In this document: positions 1 through 6,127 of the stretch, one piece after another
How positions within the stretch are numbered: position 1 is the first letter of the stretch
How the letters are laid out: the number at the start of each line of letters is the position of its first letter
Assembly (NCBI GenBank): GCA_027014065.1
Contig: JALWEL010000127.1
Span: 1 to 10,198, forward strand
Source: DHVE2 group archaeon
GTDB lineage: Archaea > Thermoplasmatota > Thermoplasmata > Thermoplasmatales > Aciduliprofundaceae
Direction of reading: 5' to 3'
Length of the DNA stretch: 10,198 bases
Translations under genes and position numbers: made by a program
The notes under the pieces: model-generated
Database searches by the model: none
The model's input: only the letters and a program-made list of their open reading frames with translations
Told to the model about the DNA's origin: nothing

Positions 1-952
1 AATAGGTGATGTGGTGGATGCGCAGGGCACGTTCTCTTACGGGACGAGAAAATCGCTCACCATAAACAATGTGGATTTCCTCAATATTGAGAAGGGAAAG
101 TATAGGGGTGTGAATCTCAAAGATGTTGCGATGGCTTCTCCATGGGATTTTAAGAATGGAGAGTTGATTTACGTGGAAGGAAATATAACGAGCGTTAAAG
201 AGTACAGCTTCGGCTACATTTCGAGCATCGACGACTCCGTTGACCTTCTCATTCCACATGCTTACACATCTTTGGCTCTGGTAAACCTTTCAAAGCTGGG
301 AAGCGGAATCGCAAGAATCTATGGCTCCCTGGAATTTTACCAGCCTAAGGATCATTCTTCCGATTACATCGCAGTGAACATGAGCGAAGTGATGAAAGAT
401 CCGGAGGAGTACAACAAAACCAATGTGTTCGTAGAATGGGCACAGGTTGTGGATAAAGATGAAGATAATTCCACGATAATGGTCAACGACAACGGAACCA
501 ATGTGACCGTGTACTCATCCTACGGGGTGAAATATTACGATGTGGGTGATTATGTGCAGATTCAAGGAAAATTCGTGAATTATCACGGGATCTGGGAGAT
601 TAGCGTAACGAGGAAGAATGATTATATTACGGAACCAAGGTGGGAGATAATAATGAGCTCGCAGTACAAAATTATCGAAGAGAAGAGTTACGGCTCGGAT
701 ATGTCAGTATACTCGTTGGTGGAACTCAAAGGCGTGGTGGCAGATTACCGCACCTTGAGCTACGGGTATCTCGTCACACTATGGGCCAACAACCAATCTT
801 ACGATGTTTACATCGAAAACGAGAACAGCGTGAATGGACATTTAGATTACGGCTCGAACTTAGTTGTTAAGGGCATGGTAACCCTCTACAACGGAGAGAA
901 GGAAATCAAAGTTAGAGCATACACCTTGGACTCTGTGGAGGTGGTATCATGA
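1..952 (+). CDS. Extracytoplasmic multi-OB-fold protein, C-terminal part (5' end outside window)
   Basis: The reading frame is open to the left edge: codons from position 2 read I-G-D before the GTG at 11, so that GTG is not a credible start and the gene is 5'-partial. The visible ~316 residues are almost all beta-strand. They form at least three consecutive OB-fold-like units of roughly 75-90 residues (about nt 165-345, 410-630 and 715-945) plus the end of an earlier one, each with the pattern 'V-x-G-x-V/I ... Y/D-x-G-D-x-V-x-V-x-G'. Eight N-x-S/T sequons (for example NIT, NLS, NMS, NGT, NVT, NQS) suggest an exported, glycosylated protein. Any signal peptide lies outside the window. OB folds bind nucleic acids or oligosaccharides; no ligand can be read here. 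The stop overlaps the start of the TctA-like gene by ATGA, so the two are translationally coupled. The OB-fold call is inferred from the strand pattern, not from a search. Confidence 0.8.
   Translation, partial: IGDVVDAQGTFSYGTRKSLTINNVDFLNIEKGKYRGVNLKDVAMASPWDFKNGELIYVEGNITSVKEYSFGYISSIDDSVDLLIPHAYTSLALVNLSKLGSGIARIYGSLEFYQPKDHSSDYIAVNMSEVMKDPEEYNKTNVFVEWAQVVDKDEDNSTIMVNDNGTNVTVYSSYGVKYYDVGDYVQIQGKFVNYHGIWEISVTRKNDYITEPRWEIIMSSQYKIIEEKSYGSDMSVYSLVELKGVVADYRTLSYGYLVTLWANNQSYDVYIENENSVNGHLDYGSNLVVKGMVTLYNGEKEIKVRAYTLDSVEVVS
937..944 (+). promoter_or_regulatory. Strong Shine-Dalgarno for the TctA-like gene
   Basis: GGAGGTGG lies inside the last codons of the OB-fold gene, 4 nt before the ATG at 949. 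It matches the archaeal anti-SD closely and supports ATG 949 over the next ATG at 952. With the ATGA stop/start overlap it indicates coupled translation. Confidence 0.75.
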
Positions 953-2271
953 TGCTCACATACTTGCTTTTGTGCATATTATTTGTAGTGTTGGGAACCC
1001 TAATTGGCTCAACACTGTCCATGCTTCCGGGACTCCACGTTTACAACGTCATTGGTTTCTTCCTTCTGTTTTATTTTACCGTAGGATTGGTCATAGATCC
1101 AATGCTCATGGTGCTGATGCTCATAGGCATGCTGGTGAGCTACGCCTTCGTATTCACAATCCCATCCATTTATTTCAGCGCTCCTGACGATTCAACAATG
1201 TTCGTTTTAATGCCATCCCAGAGGTATTTGAAGGAGAGAAAGGGTCATGAAGCGGTGGTTCTAATAGCCACCGGCGCGCTGGTAGGTGTGATGGCCATCA
1301 CCATATTTGTGCCCATATTCATGGGTGTTCTGGGTGTGATCTGGGATTTGGCAATTTCGAATATACACTGGATAATTGGCGCGGTCATCGCGTTCATGCT
1401 CCTCTCGGAGTTCCCCAAGGACTTCGGGAGACATAAGAATCCACTGCACGGATTGAAGGAGGCGTGGAAGACCATTTTAGCTGGGTATCTCACCTTTTTC
1501 CTCGCGGGGTTGTTAGGAGTGATAACATTCAGCAAAACTCTTATTCCCGCCGGACACGCGTTCCAGAGCCTGATGGCTCCCCTCATCGGATTATTTGCCA
1601 CTTCTTCAATAATTCTCAATTTGATTTCGAAATACGAGATTCCCGAGCAGAACATCCAAAAGAGCGTCGATGTTCGTCCAAAGGAAATAGTTCACGGCTC
1701 TGTAGCAGGTTCAGTTGGAGGATTATTCGCTGCGTTCATTCCTGCGGTCACGGCGGGTGTTGGAGGCTACATGAGCTCTCATGCCTTTGCTCAGCAGGGT
1801 GACAAGAGCTTTCTCGTTTCAATGGGTGCGTCCCGCGTTGTTTATTACGTTGGCGCCATAGCGCTGTTCTTCCTTCCAACGCTTCATCTTCGTAGAGGAG
1901 CATTGGCCATGGGAATTAACCTGTTCTTCACCCCCGAGACCGTTCAGCAGTTCTACTTAGTGGATGCGGGCATAGCCCTCGCGGGTGTTATTTCCTTCTT
2001 CCTAGTGATATACGCCTCTAAATTCTTGGCGCGGCACATACCGAAGGTGAATCCTAAAACGTTAAACATAGTGGTTCTCGTAATTCTTATTATTTTGGTG
2101 TACCTCATGACCTCTTGGCAGGGATTAATCATTATGTCCATCGCAACAGCCATAGGTCTCGTTCCGGTTCTCTTCAATACTCGCCGCTCGCATTGCTTAG
2201 CGGTCATCCTAGTGCCCATATGGTTGAATATGGCTGGAATATCCGTAGCACCTTGGTTGGGGTTGTGGTGA
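949..2271 (+). CDS. TctA/COG1784-family polytopic membrane protein
   Basis: This 440-residue protein is very hydrophobic, with about 10-12 predicted membrane helices. Two family signatures are visible. One is the N-terminal G-x-x-x-G-x-x-x-x-x-P-G-L-H around residues 16-30. The other is a second glycine/proline-rich repeat around 250-278 (HGSVAGSVGGLF, then P-A-V-T-A-G-V-G-G). These correspond to the two internal repeats of TctA-type permeases (PF01970). The loop at 78-105 (APDD...LMPSQRYLKERKGHEAV) resembles the 'P-D-E ... LPGHRLL-x-x-G-x-G-x-E-A' segment I associate with archaeal COG1784 members. In bacteria TctA is the large membrane subunit of tripartite tricarboxylate transporters. Here no TctB or TctC-type binding protein is visible, so the substrate and transport role are unknown. 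It sits between an exported OB-fold protein and a membrane metal hydrolase with essentially no gaps, so the three probably act together at the membrane. Confidence 0.82.
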   Translation: MMLTYLLLCILFVVLGTLIGSTLSMLPGLHVYNVIGFFLLFYFTVGLVIDPMLMVLMLIGMLVSYAFVFTIPSIYFSAPDDSTMFVLMPSQRYLKERKGHEAVVLIATGALVGVMAITIFVPIFMGVLGVIWDLAISNIHWIIGAVIAFMLLSEFPKDFGRHKNPLHGLKEAWKTILAGYLTFFLAGLLGVITFSKTLIPAGHAFQSLMAPLIGLFATSSIILNLISKYEIPEQNIQKSVDVRPKEIVHGSVAGSVGGLFAAFIPAVTAGVGGYMSSHAFAQQGDKSFLVSMGASRVVYYVGAIALFFLPTLHLRRGALAMGINLFFTPETVQQFYLVDAGIALAGVISFFLVIYASKFLARHIPKVNPKTLNIVVLVILIILVYLMTSWQGLIIMSIATAIGLVPVLFNTRRSHCLAVILVPIWLNMAGISVAPWLGLW

Positions 2272-2272
2272 T
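2267..2272 (+). promoter_or_regulatory. SD containing the upstream stop codon
   Basis: GGTGAT, complementary to the 16S 3' end, lies 3 nt before ATG 2276. The TGA stop of the TctA-like gene (2269-2271) is part of this SD. A ribosome terminating on the membrane protein therefore sits on the initiation site of the hydrolase gene, which favours termination-reinitiation. Confidence 0.6.
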
Positions 2273-2275
2273 ACC

Positions 2276-3403
2276 ATGAAGGGATTTGCACATTTCCTGG
2301 CAGGACTTACGACGGCAACATTCGTGGTGATAATTGCGAATCAGTTCTACGGAAACAACATGATAGCGGATGCAATTGTTCAAAACAAAGTGCTGATTAT
2401 AATTTTAGGTGGCATATTCGGAATTCTCCCAGACACCATCGATTTCCGCTTTGCGAAGTACCTGCAGAGGCATGATTACGAAGTAGATATGGTGGAGTGG
2501 GACCTCAATCCCCAGAAAGTTGCGGATACCCTTGCTAAAGCGATTGATCAGGCTCACGATGAGAATCGCGAAGTGAACGTGATGCTTCACACCATCAAAA
2601 TTTCCTCTGATCAGTGGAGACAGTACACCGTGCAGTTTGACACGGAGAATAAAAAAGTTCTCTGTGATATAGGCCCCATAATTTCCGGGTTTGAGAAGCG
2701 GCCGTACATAAACACTTATCTACCGAAAGAAAAAGCCCACGCGGAGGCGAGCTTCAAGGCAGACCTGAAGTACAATTACGACGCTGTGACACACGTGGAT
2801 ATTCTCTCCGGCCCAGATTTTTCGTTCTTCCCGGAGAATGACGGAAGCGTGAGGGCCGATTTCATACCTTGGCACAGGCGCTGGGGCCACAGCATTACTA
2901 TGGGAATTCTATTCGCGCCCATCGGGTTCATGCTTTTCGGCTTTACTCCCCTTGGATGGACATCGTTTTGGGCAATAATGTTAGGATACTGGTCACATAT
3001 CTTAACTGACCATTTCGGGCTCATGGGGAGCAACATGTTCCCGCCGTTCACAACAAGGAGAGTTCCGGGATTCAAGGTAACGAGGAGTATGAGCCCTCTG
3101 GCGAACATATTTACCAACTACACCAACGTTCTCCTTATCATATTTAACATGAACGCGTGGAGCCATGTGCAGTACTTCACCATGCCGTGGGCCACTATGC
3201 TCAATCTCACCCCTGAAAGATATGTAGAGTGGTACATAGTTTCCCTTCTGAACTACATAATCTACTACATTCTCCCACCAATACTGGTGGCTTACTTAGC
3301 GGTGGTGTGGTGGAGGAAAAGAAAAGGAATAACCGAGGAATTGAGCGACAAAGAAGCCAGAAGCAGGGAGCAATTGGAAGAAGTTGGAGGAATAAACGTT
3401 TAA
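2276..3403 (+). CDS. YdjM-type membrane-bound metal-dependent hydrolase with inserted soluble domain
   Basis: The 375-residue protein carries the hallmarks of the YdjM/DUF457 family (PF04307): an N-terminal H in KGFAHFLAG (His6), G-I-L-P-D-T-I-D (Asp53, Asp56), P-W-H-R-R-W-G-H-S (His200, His205) and G-Y-W-S-H-I-L-T-D-H (His241, Asp245). These His/Asp residues should form a metal site at the membrane surface. Hydrophobic helices occur near 8-25, 38-52, 206-224, 226-245, 280-293 and 318-345; the C-terminus is charged. Simple family members run about 150-220 residues. Here roughly 140 extra residues (about 58-198) separate the LPD motif from the HRRWGHS motif; they look soluble and I do not recognise them. 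ATG 2276 is fixed by the SD. The natural substrate of this family is not firmly known. The gene closes the three-gene unit and is followed by a T-rich tract. Confidence 0.8.
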   Translation: MKGFAHFLAGLTTATFVVIIANQFYGNNMIADAIVQNKVLIIILGGIFGILPDTIDFRFAKYLQRHDYEVDMVEWDLNPQKVADTLAKAIDQAHDENREVNVMLHTIKISSDQWRQYTVQFDTENKKVLCDIGPIISGFEKRPYINTYLPKEKAHAEASFKADLKYNYDAVTHVDILSGPDFSFFPENDGSVRADFIPWHRRWGHSITMGILFAPIGFMLFGFTPLGWTSFWAIMLGYWSHILTDHFGLMGSNMFPPFTTRRVPGFKVTRSMSPLANIFTNYTNVLLIIFNMNAWSHVQYFTMPWATMLNLTPERYVEWYIVSLLNYIIYYILPPILVAYLAVVWWRKRKGITEELSDKEARSREQLEEVGGINV

Positions 3404-3412
3404 AACAATGGC

Positions 3413-3424
3413 AAATTTTATTTA
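3413..3424 (+). promoter_or_regulatory. TATA-like box of a leaderless promoter for the HD gene
   Basis: AAATTTTATTTA is centred near 3420, 27 nt before the ATG at 3447, which is the usual archaeal distance from TATA box to transcription start. No SD precedes the ATG (the preceding bases are pyrimidine-rich). Transcription is therefore predicted to begin at or next to the start codon. Confidence 0.6.
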
Positions 3425-3438
3425 ACTCCTTTTTATTT
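3416..3438 (+). terminator. T-rich tract, possible terminator of the upstream three-gene unit
   Basis: About 12 nt after the hydrolase stop, a run with two T clusters (TTTTATTTA, then TTTTTATTT) and no hairpin resembles archaeal U-rich intrinsic terminators. It overlaps the TATA-like box of the next gene, so promoter and terminator functions cannot be separated by sequence alone. Confidence 0.4.
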
Positions 3439-3446
3439 CCTAATCT

Positions 3447-4748
3447 ATGTCTGAATACAAGATAATCCATGATGCCATACACGGAAGCTTCAAGTTCGAA
3501 GGTCCAACCCTGAAAATTTTGGATGCGCCAGAAATGCAGAGATTGAACGGAATAAAGCAATTGGGCCTCGGATACTTAGTTTTTCCAGGGGCGAATCACA
3601 CGAGGTTAGAGCATTCTATAGGCGTTGGCCATGTGGCCGGGAAGATGGGTGAGGCGTTGAAGCTCCCTAAGATCGAAATTGAAACTTTGAAGGTGGCGGG
3701 CATGCTTCATGATTTAGGGCATTCTCCATTCTCTCACACCTTAGAATACCTGCTCCACGAGAAGACGAAGATGGACCATATGGATATCACCACGAAGATA
3801 ATCCGCGGGGAAATAGATCTCTTGGAGGGGCTGGAGATAGAGGGTAGAGAGAGGATACACGAAATAATAAGCGATTACGGAATAGACATCGATACCGTTT
3901 GCAAGATGATTTTGGGCAAGACCGACGAGAAATACTCTTTATCAACTTACGAGGGGCAGGCGTACTTCGGTGCGGAGAAGAATTACCTCGTGAATATGAT
4001 CAGCGGGCCTTTGGATGCGGATCAGATTGATTATTTGCTAAGAGACGCGCACTACACCGGCGTGGCCCACGGGATGATCGATGTTTACAGAATCTTGAAC
4101 ACCCTCAAAATAAGAAATGGGGAGCTGATGATTGACAAGAAGGGCGTTCCCGCGCTGGAGGGCATGCTGGTGGCCCGGGCACTCATGTACTCGTCCGTGT
4201 ATTTCCACAAGACTAACAGGATTGGAGAGTTGATGCTCTCTCGCGCAGTAGAGGAAATAGACATGGATAACTGGCTCGACATATACAAGTACAACGATTC
4301 CGAACTCATCTCGCTCCTCATGAACAAAGGGGGATATCCTCGAGAGATAGCTTTGAGATTGAAATACAGGAGGTTGTTTAAGAAATCTCTGGTTCTAAGG
4401 GTGGACGATATAAAGGATAATCCGGAATTCATCGAGGAATTGAAGCAGTACAACGATTTGAAAAGAAGAAGGAGAATAGAGAGGGAGATTGCAGAAGCAG
4501 CAGGAGTGGAATCTGAATATGTGCTAATGGATATCCCCGACAACATTGCGCAGCTCTCCGAGCCGAGGTTGACCAAAACTAATGTGAAAATTGTGGATGG
4601 TGATGAGGTTTATGAACTCTCCAAGTACTCCCCCCTCGCAAGGGCTTTGCAGCTTAGAAAGGTGCAGGACTGGGCCATGATGATTGTCACCAAGAAAGAT
4701 TACGTGGAGAAGGTGCGCAGGGAGGCCATGCGCATTCTGATGCCCTAA
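3447..4748 (+). CDS. HD-domain phosphohydrolase (COG1078, dNTPase/SAMHD1-like)
   Basis: The 433-residue protein matches the COG1078 HD phosphohydrolase family from end to end. The N-terminus has I-H-D-A-I-H-G and Q-R-L-N-G-I-K-Q-L-G. The metal-binding HD set is visible as His55 (TRLEHS), His88-Asp89 (MLHDLGHSPFSH) and Asp190 in the diagnostic S-G-P-L-D-A-D-Q-I-D-Y-L-L-R-D-A. All catalytic positions are intact and the length is usual. Characterised relatives (bacterial EF1143-type enzymes, SAMHD1) cleave dNTPs to deoxynucleoside and triphosphate, so a nucleotide-pool role in the cytoplasm is likely but unproven here. The lysine/arginine-rich stretch near 338-347 (DLKRRRRIER) could contact phosphates or nucleic acid. 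It has its own leaderless promoter and is followed after 11 nt by the two-helix membrane protein, probably as one transcript. Confidence 0.9.
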   Translation: MSEYKIIHDAIHGSFKFEGPTLKILDAPEMQRLNGIKQLGLGYLVFPGANHTRLEHSIGVGHVAGKMGEALKLPKIEIETLKVAGMLHDLGHSPFSHTLEYLLHEKTKMDHMDITTKIIRGEIDLLEGLEIEGRERIHEIISDYGIDIDTVCKMILGKTDEKYSLSTYEGQAYFGAEKNYLVNMISGPLDADQIDYLLRDAHYTGVAHGMIDVYRILNTLKIRNGELMIDKKGVPALEGMLVARALMYSSVYFHKTNRIGELMLSRAVEEIDMDNWLDIYKYNDSELISLLMNKGGYPREIALRLKYRRLFKKSLVLRVDDIKDNPEFIEELKQYNDLKRRRRIEREIAEAAGVESEYVLMDIPDNIAQLSEPRLTKTNVKIVDGDEVYELSKYSPLARALQLRKVQDWAMMIVTKKDYVEKVRREAMRILMP

Positions 4749-4753
4749 GAGGT
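4749..4753 (+). promoter_or_regulatory. SD that decides the start of the next gene
   Basis: GAGGT directly after the HD gene stop is 6 nt from ATG 4760 but touches the in-frame TTG at 4754. The spacing therefore supports ATG 4760 as the start. Confidence 0.55.
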
Positions 4754-4759
4754 TTGAGG

Positions 4760-5515
4760 ATGAAGTGGGAAATTAAGGTGGGAATCGCGCTAATTCTAAC
4801 ATCTGTGGTATTCTACATAATAAATTATCTAACGTTTCACGATACCACGTTCATCGAGAAGTACATACTGGTTCAGCTTGGATTTCTCCCCATTTCCGTT
4901 CTTTTGGTAACAGTCATACTCAACAGCCTGATGGCCATGCGGGCCCGACGCGAGAAGATGGAGAAGATGAACATAGTGATAGGTACTTTTTTTGCGGAAA
5001 TTGGGAAGGATTTGCTTCGATACATATCAAAGTACGACCCGGAAATAGAGGGTTTTGCTAAGGAGATTATGAACATAGAAGAATTTCAGGATGAGGATTT
5101 CGAAAAGGCCAAAGGGCAAATCAAGAACCGCAAATTCGAGGTGAATTTGAGAGCCATGAATCTCTACGAGCTTAGAAAATTCCTGCTTGAGCACAAAGAA
5201 TTCGCCATAAACCTTCTCGACAATCCTATGCTTGTGGAGCACGAAGCGTTCACGGATTTATTGTGGAACGTGCTTCATGTGACGGAAGAATTAAGGAGAA
5301 TAGTTAATTTCGAAAATCTCTCCGAGGAGGATTACGAGGATATAAAGGGTGACATAGAGCAGATGTACGAGCTTTTGTCGTACGAATGGATAAACTACGT
5401 TCACTACCTGAAGGATAATTACCCGCACATCTTCGTGTACGAGGCCAAGACCAATCCCTTCGTTCCCCACTCGTACCACGTGAAGAAGAGGCGGATGAAC
5501 AAAGATTCAGAATGA
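4760..5515 (+). CDS. Two-helix membrane protein with cytoplasmic helical domain, function unknown
   Basis: From ATG 4760 the product has 251 residues. Two membrane helices lie at about 6-24 and 35-58, separated by a short loop (FHDTTFIEKY). A basic R-A-R-R-E-K segment follows at about 61-66, which by the positive-inside rule places the long C-terminal domain in the cytoplasm. Residues 66-235 are charged and mostly alpha-helical. The C-terminus is basic (VKKRRMNKDSE). The layout, with G-I-x-L-I-L-x-S ... F-H-D-T ... L-G-F-L-P-I-x-V-L-L-V-T and then M-N-x-V-I-G-x-F-F-x-E-I-G, recalls a family of roughly 250-residue uncharacterised proteins found in many bacteria and archaea. I know of no assigned function. 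The short spacing suggests co-expression with the HD phosphohydrolase. The TTG at 4754 is a possible but less likely start. Confidence 0.82.
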   Translation: MKWEIKVGIALILTSVVFYIINYLTFHDTTFIEKYILVQLGFLPISVLLVTVILNSLMAMRARREKMEKMNIVIGTFFAEIGKDLLRYISKYDPEIEGFAKEIMNIEEFQDEDFEKAKGQIKNRKFEVNLRAMNLYELRKFLLEHKEFAINLLDNPMLVEHEAFTDLLWNVLHVTEELRRIVNFENLSEEDYEDIKGDIEQMYELLSYEWINYVHYLKDNYPHIFVYEAKTNPFVPHSYHVKKRRMNKDSE

Positions 5516-5518
5516 ACG

Positions 5519-5623
5519 TTATGCCCCGCGCCTCACCGGCAACCTGTCCATGGCCTCCGCGTTGGCCAAGAAGTTGTAGATGTATAACCCACATATCCTA
5601 TGCTCGTCATTTATTATCTCCAT
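5519..5623 (-). CDS. Possible 34-residue small protein or remnant C-terminus
   Basis: On the minus strand ATG (5621-5623) opens a 34-codon frame ending in TAA at 5519-5521. Its product is MEIINDEHRICGLYIYNFLA followed by NAEAMDRLPVRRGA. GAGGAG at 5631-5636 gives a well-spaced SD (7 nt), although those bases also encode Glu-Glu near the end of the neighbouring gene. The frame overlaps the 3' end of that gene by 17 nt and stops 3 nt from the convergent membrane-protein gene. The stretch 5521-5600 is about 56% G+C against roughly 35% in the gene just upstream, and the peptide has a natural amino-acid mix. I do not recognise it. It may be a genuine small protein or the surviving tail of a gene truncated at about 5600-5620. 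It could also be chance. Confidence 0.35.
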   Translation of the reverse strand: MEIINDEHRICGLYIYNFLANAEAMDRLPVRRGA

Positions 5624-6116
5624 ACAGTTTCTCCTCAAAATATTTTCTCCATTTCGGAGATACTTTATCGAGGTAAATGAAATCGCTTACTGGTTTCAAT
5701 GCCTCTATTAGTGCTCCAATCGCTTTGTAATTTATGAATTTTATGACTTTATATCCCTGATATTCCTCTCCCGGAAAATTTGCAATCGTTCTGAAGTTGT
5801 TTATATTCTCTTTTTTCGGCAAAAATATTATACCGGTCGGTTCTACCACCACATCATTTAGCTGACTACGCAGTAATGTATGCTTCCAAGGCACTCCCCA
5901 AAAGGTAACAATGCCATAGCTTATCTTCACATAAATTGGAAAGCTTCTACTAAGCAAAAACACCAGAACTATTATAAAAAAGATGTTTGCCCCTATTACT
6001 ACCCAAACCCCTCCATTTACGACCGGTTCAAAAAAATAAATAATTAAGATATTGCCTACCAAAAAAGATACCACAACTGCAAGCAAATATCCAGTATTAA
6101 AATAATGTTTAACCAT
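5607..6116 (-). CDS. Small membrane protein with two helices and possible PH-like domain
   Basis: The product has 169 residues from ATG 6116 (MVKHYFNTGY...). Two long membrane helices lie at about 9-29 and 35-58. A soluble C-terminal domain of about 110 residues opens with short strands (PIYVKISYGIVTFWGVPWKH, then LNDVVVEPTGIIFLP) and ends in amphipathic helices. Two helices followed by this beta pattern recall bacterial PH-like (bPH2/DUF304, YcxB-type) membrane proteins; this is a fold guess, not a recognised match. The in-frame ATG at 6161 would overlap the preceding gene by 41 nt, while ATG 6116 has an SD 4 nt upstream, so 6116 is chosen. The start follows the stop of the giant calcium-repeat gene by 4 nt, so the two are almost certainly co-expressed and may interact in the membrane. 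Base composition is distinctly A+T-rich compared with the + strand genes. Confidence 0.72.
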   Translation of the reverse strand: MVKHYFNTGYLLAVVVSFLVGNILIIYFFEPVVNGGVWVVIGANIFFIIVLVFLLSRSFPIYVKISYGIVTFWGVPWKHTLLRSQLNDVVVEPTGIIFLPKKENINNFRTIANFPGEEYQGYKVIKFINYKAIGALIEALKPVSDFIYLDKVSPKWRKYFEEKLYGDNK

Positions 6117-6120
6117 TTGC

Positions 6121-6127
6121 TCACCCC
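6121..6127 (-). promoter_or_regulatory. SD overlapping the stop codon of the giant gene
   Basis: Read on the minus strand, GGGGTGA contains the TGA stop of the giant gene and lies 4 nt before ATG 6116. It supports that start and implies coupled translation, the same arrangement as at 2267-2272. Confidence 0.6.

Noticed and set aside
1245..1655. 136-codon open frame on the minus strand
   Set aside because: It lies antisense within the conserved TctA-like gene and its product shows no recognisable fold or start signal.
4085..4576. 163-codon open frame on the minus strand
   Set aside because: It is antisense to the intact HD phosphohydrolase, serine/leucine-rich as expected of a shadow frame, and has no family pattern.
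4754..4759. TTG start two codons upstream of ATG 4760
   Set aside because: The only SD (GAGGT) would directly abut this TTG; its spacing fits ATG 4760.
5304..5594. 96-codon minus-strand open frame
   Set aside because: It runs mostly antisense through the two-helix protein gene and uses a different frame from the protein-like 5519-5623 tail.
5516..5606. Terminator hairpin between the convergent genes
   Set aside because: I saw no T-run or convincing inverted repeat; the stretch is better explained by the small minus-strand frame.
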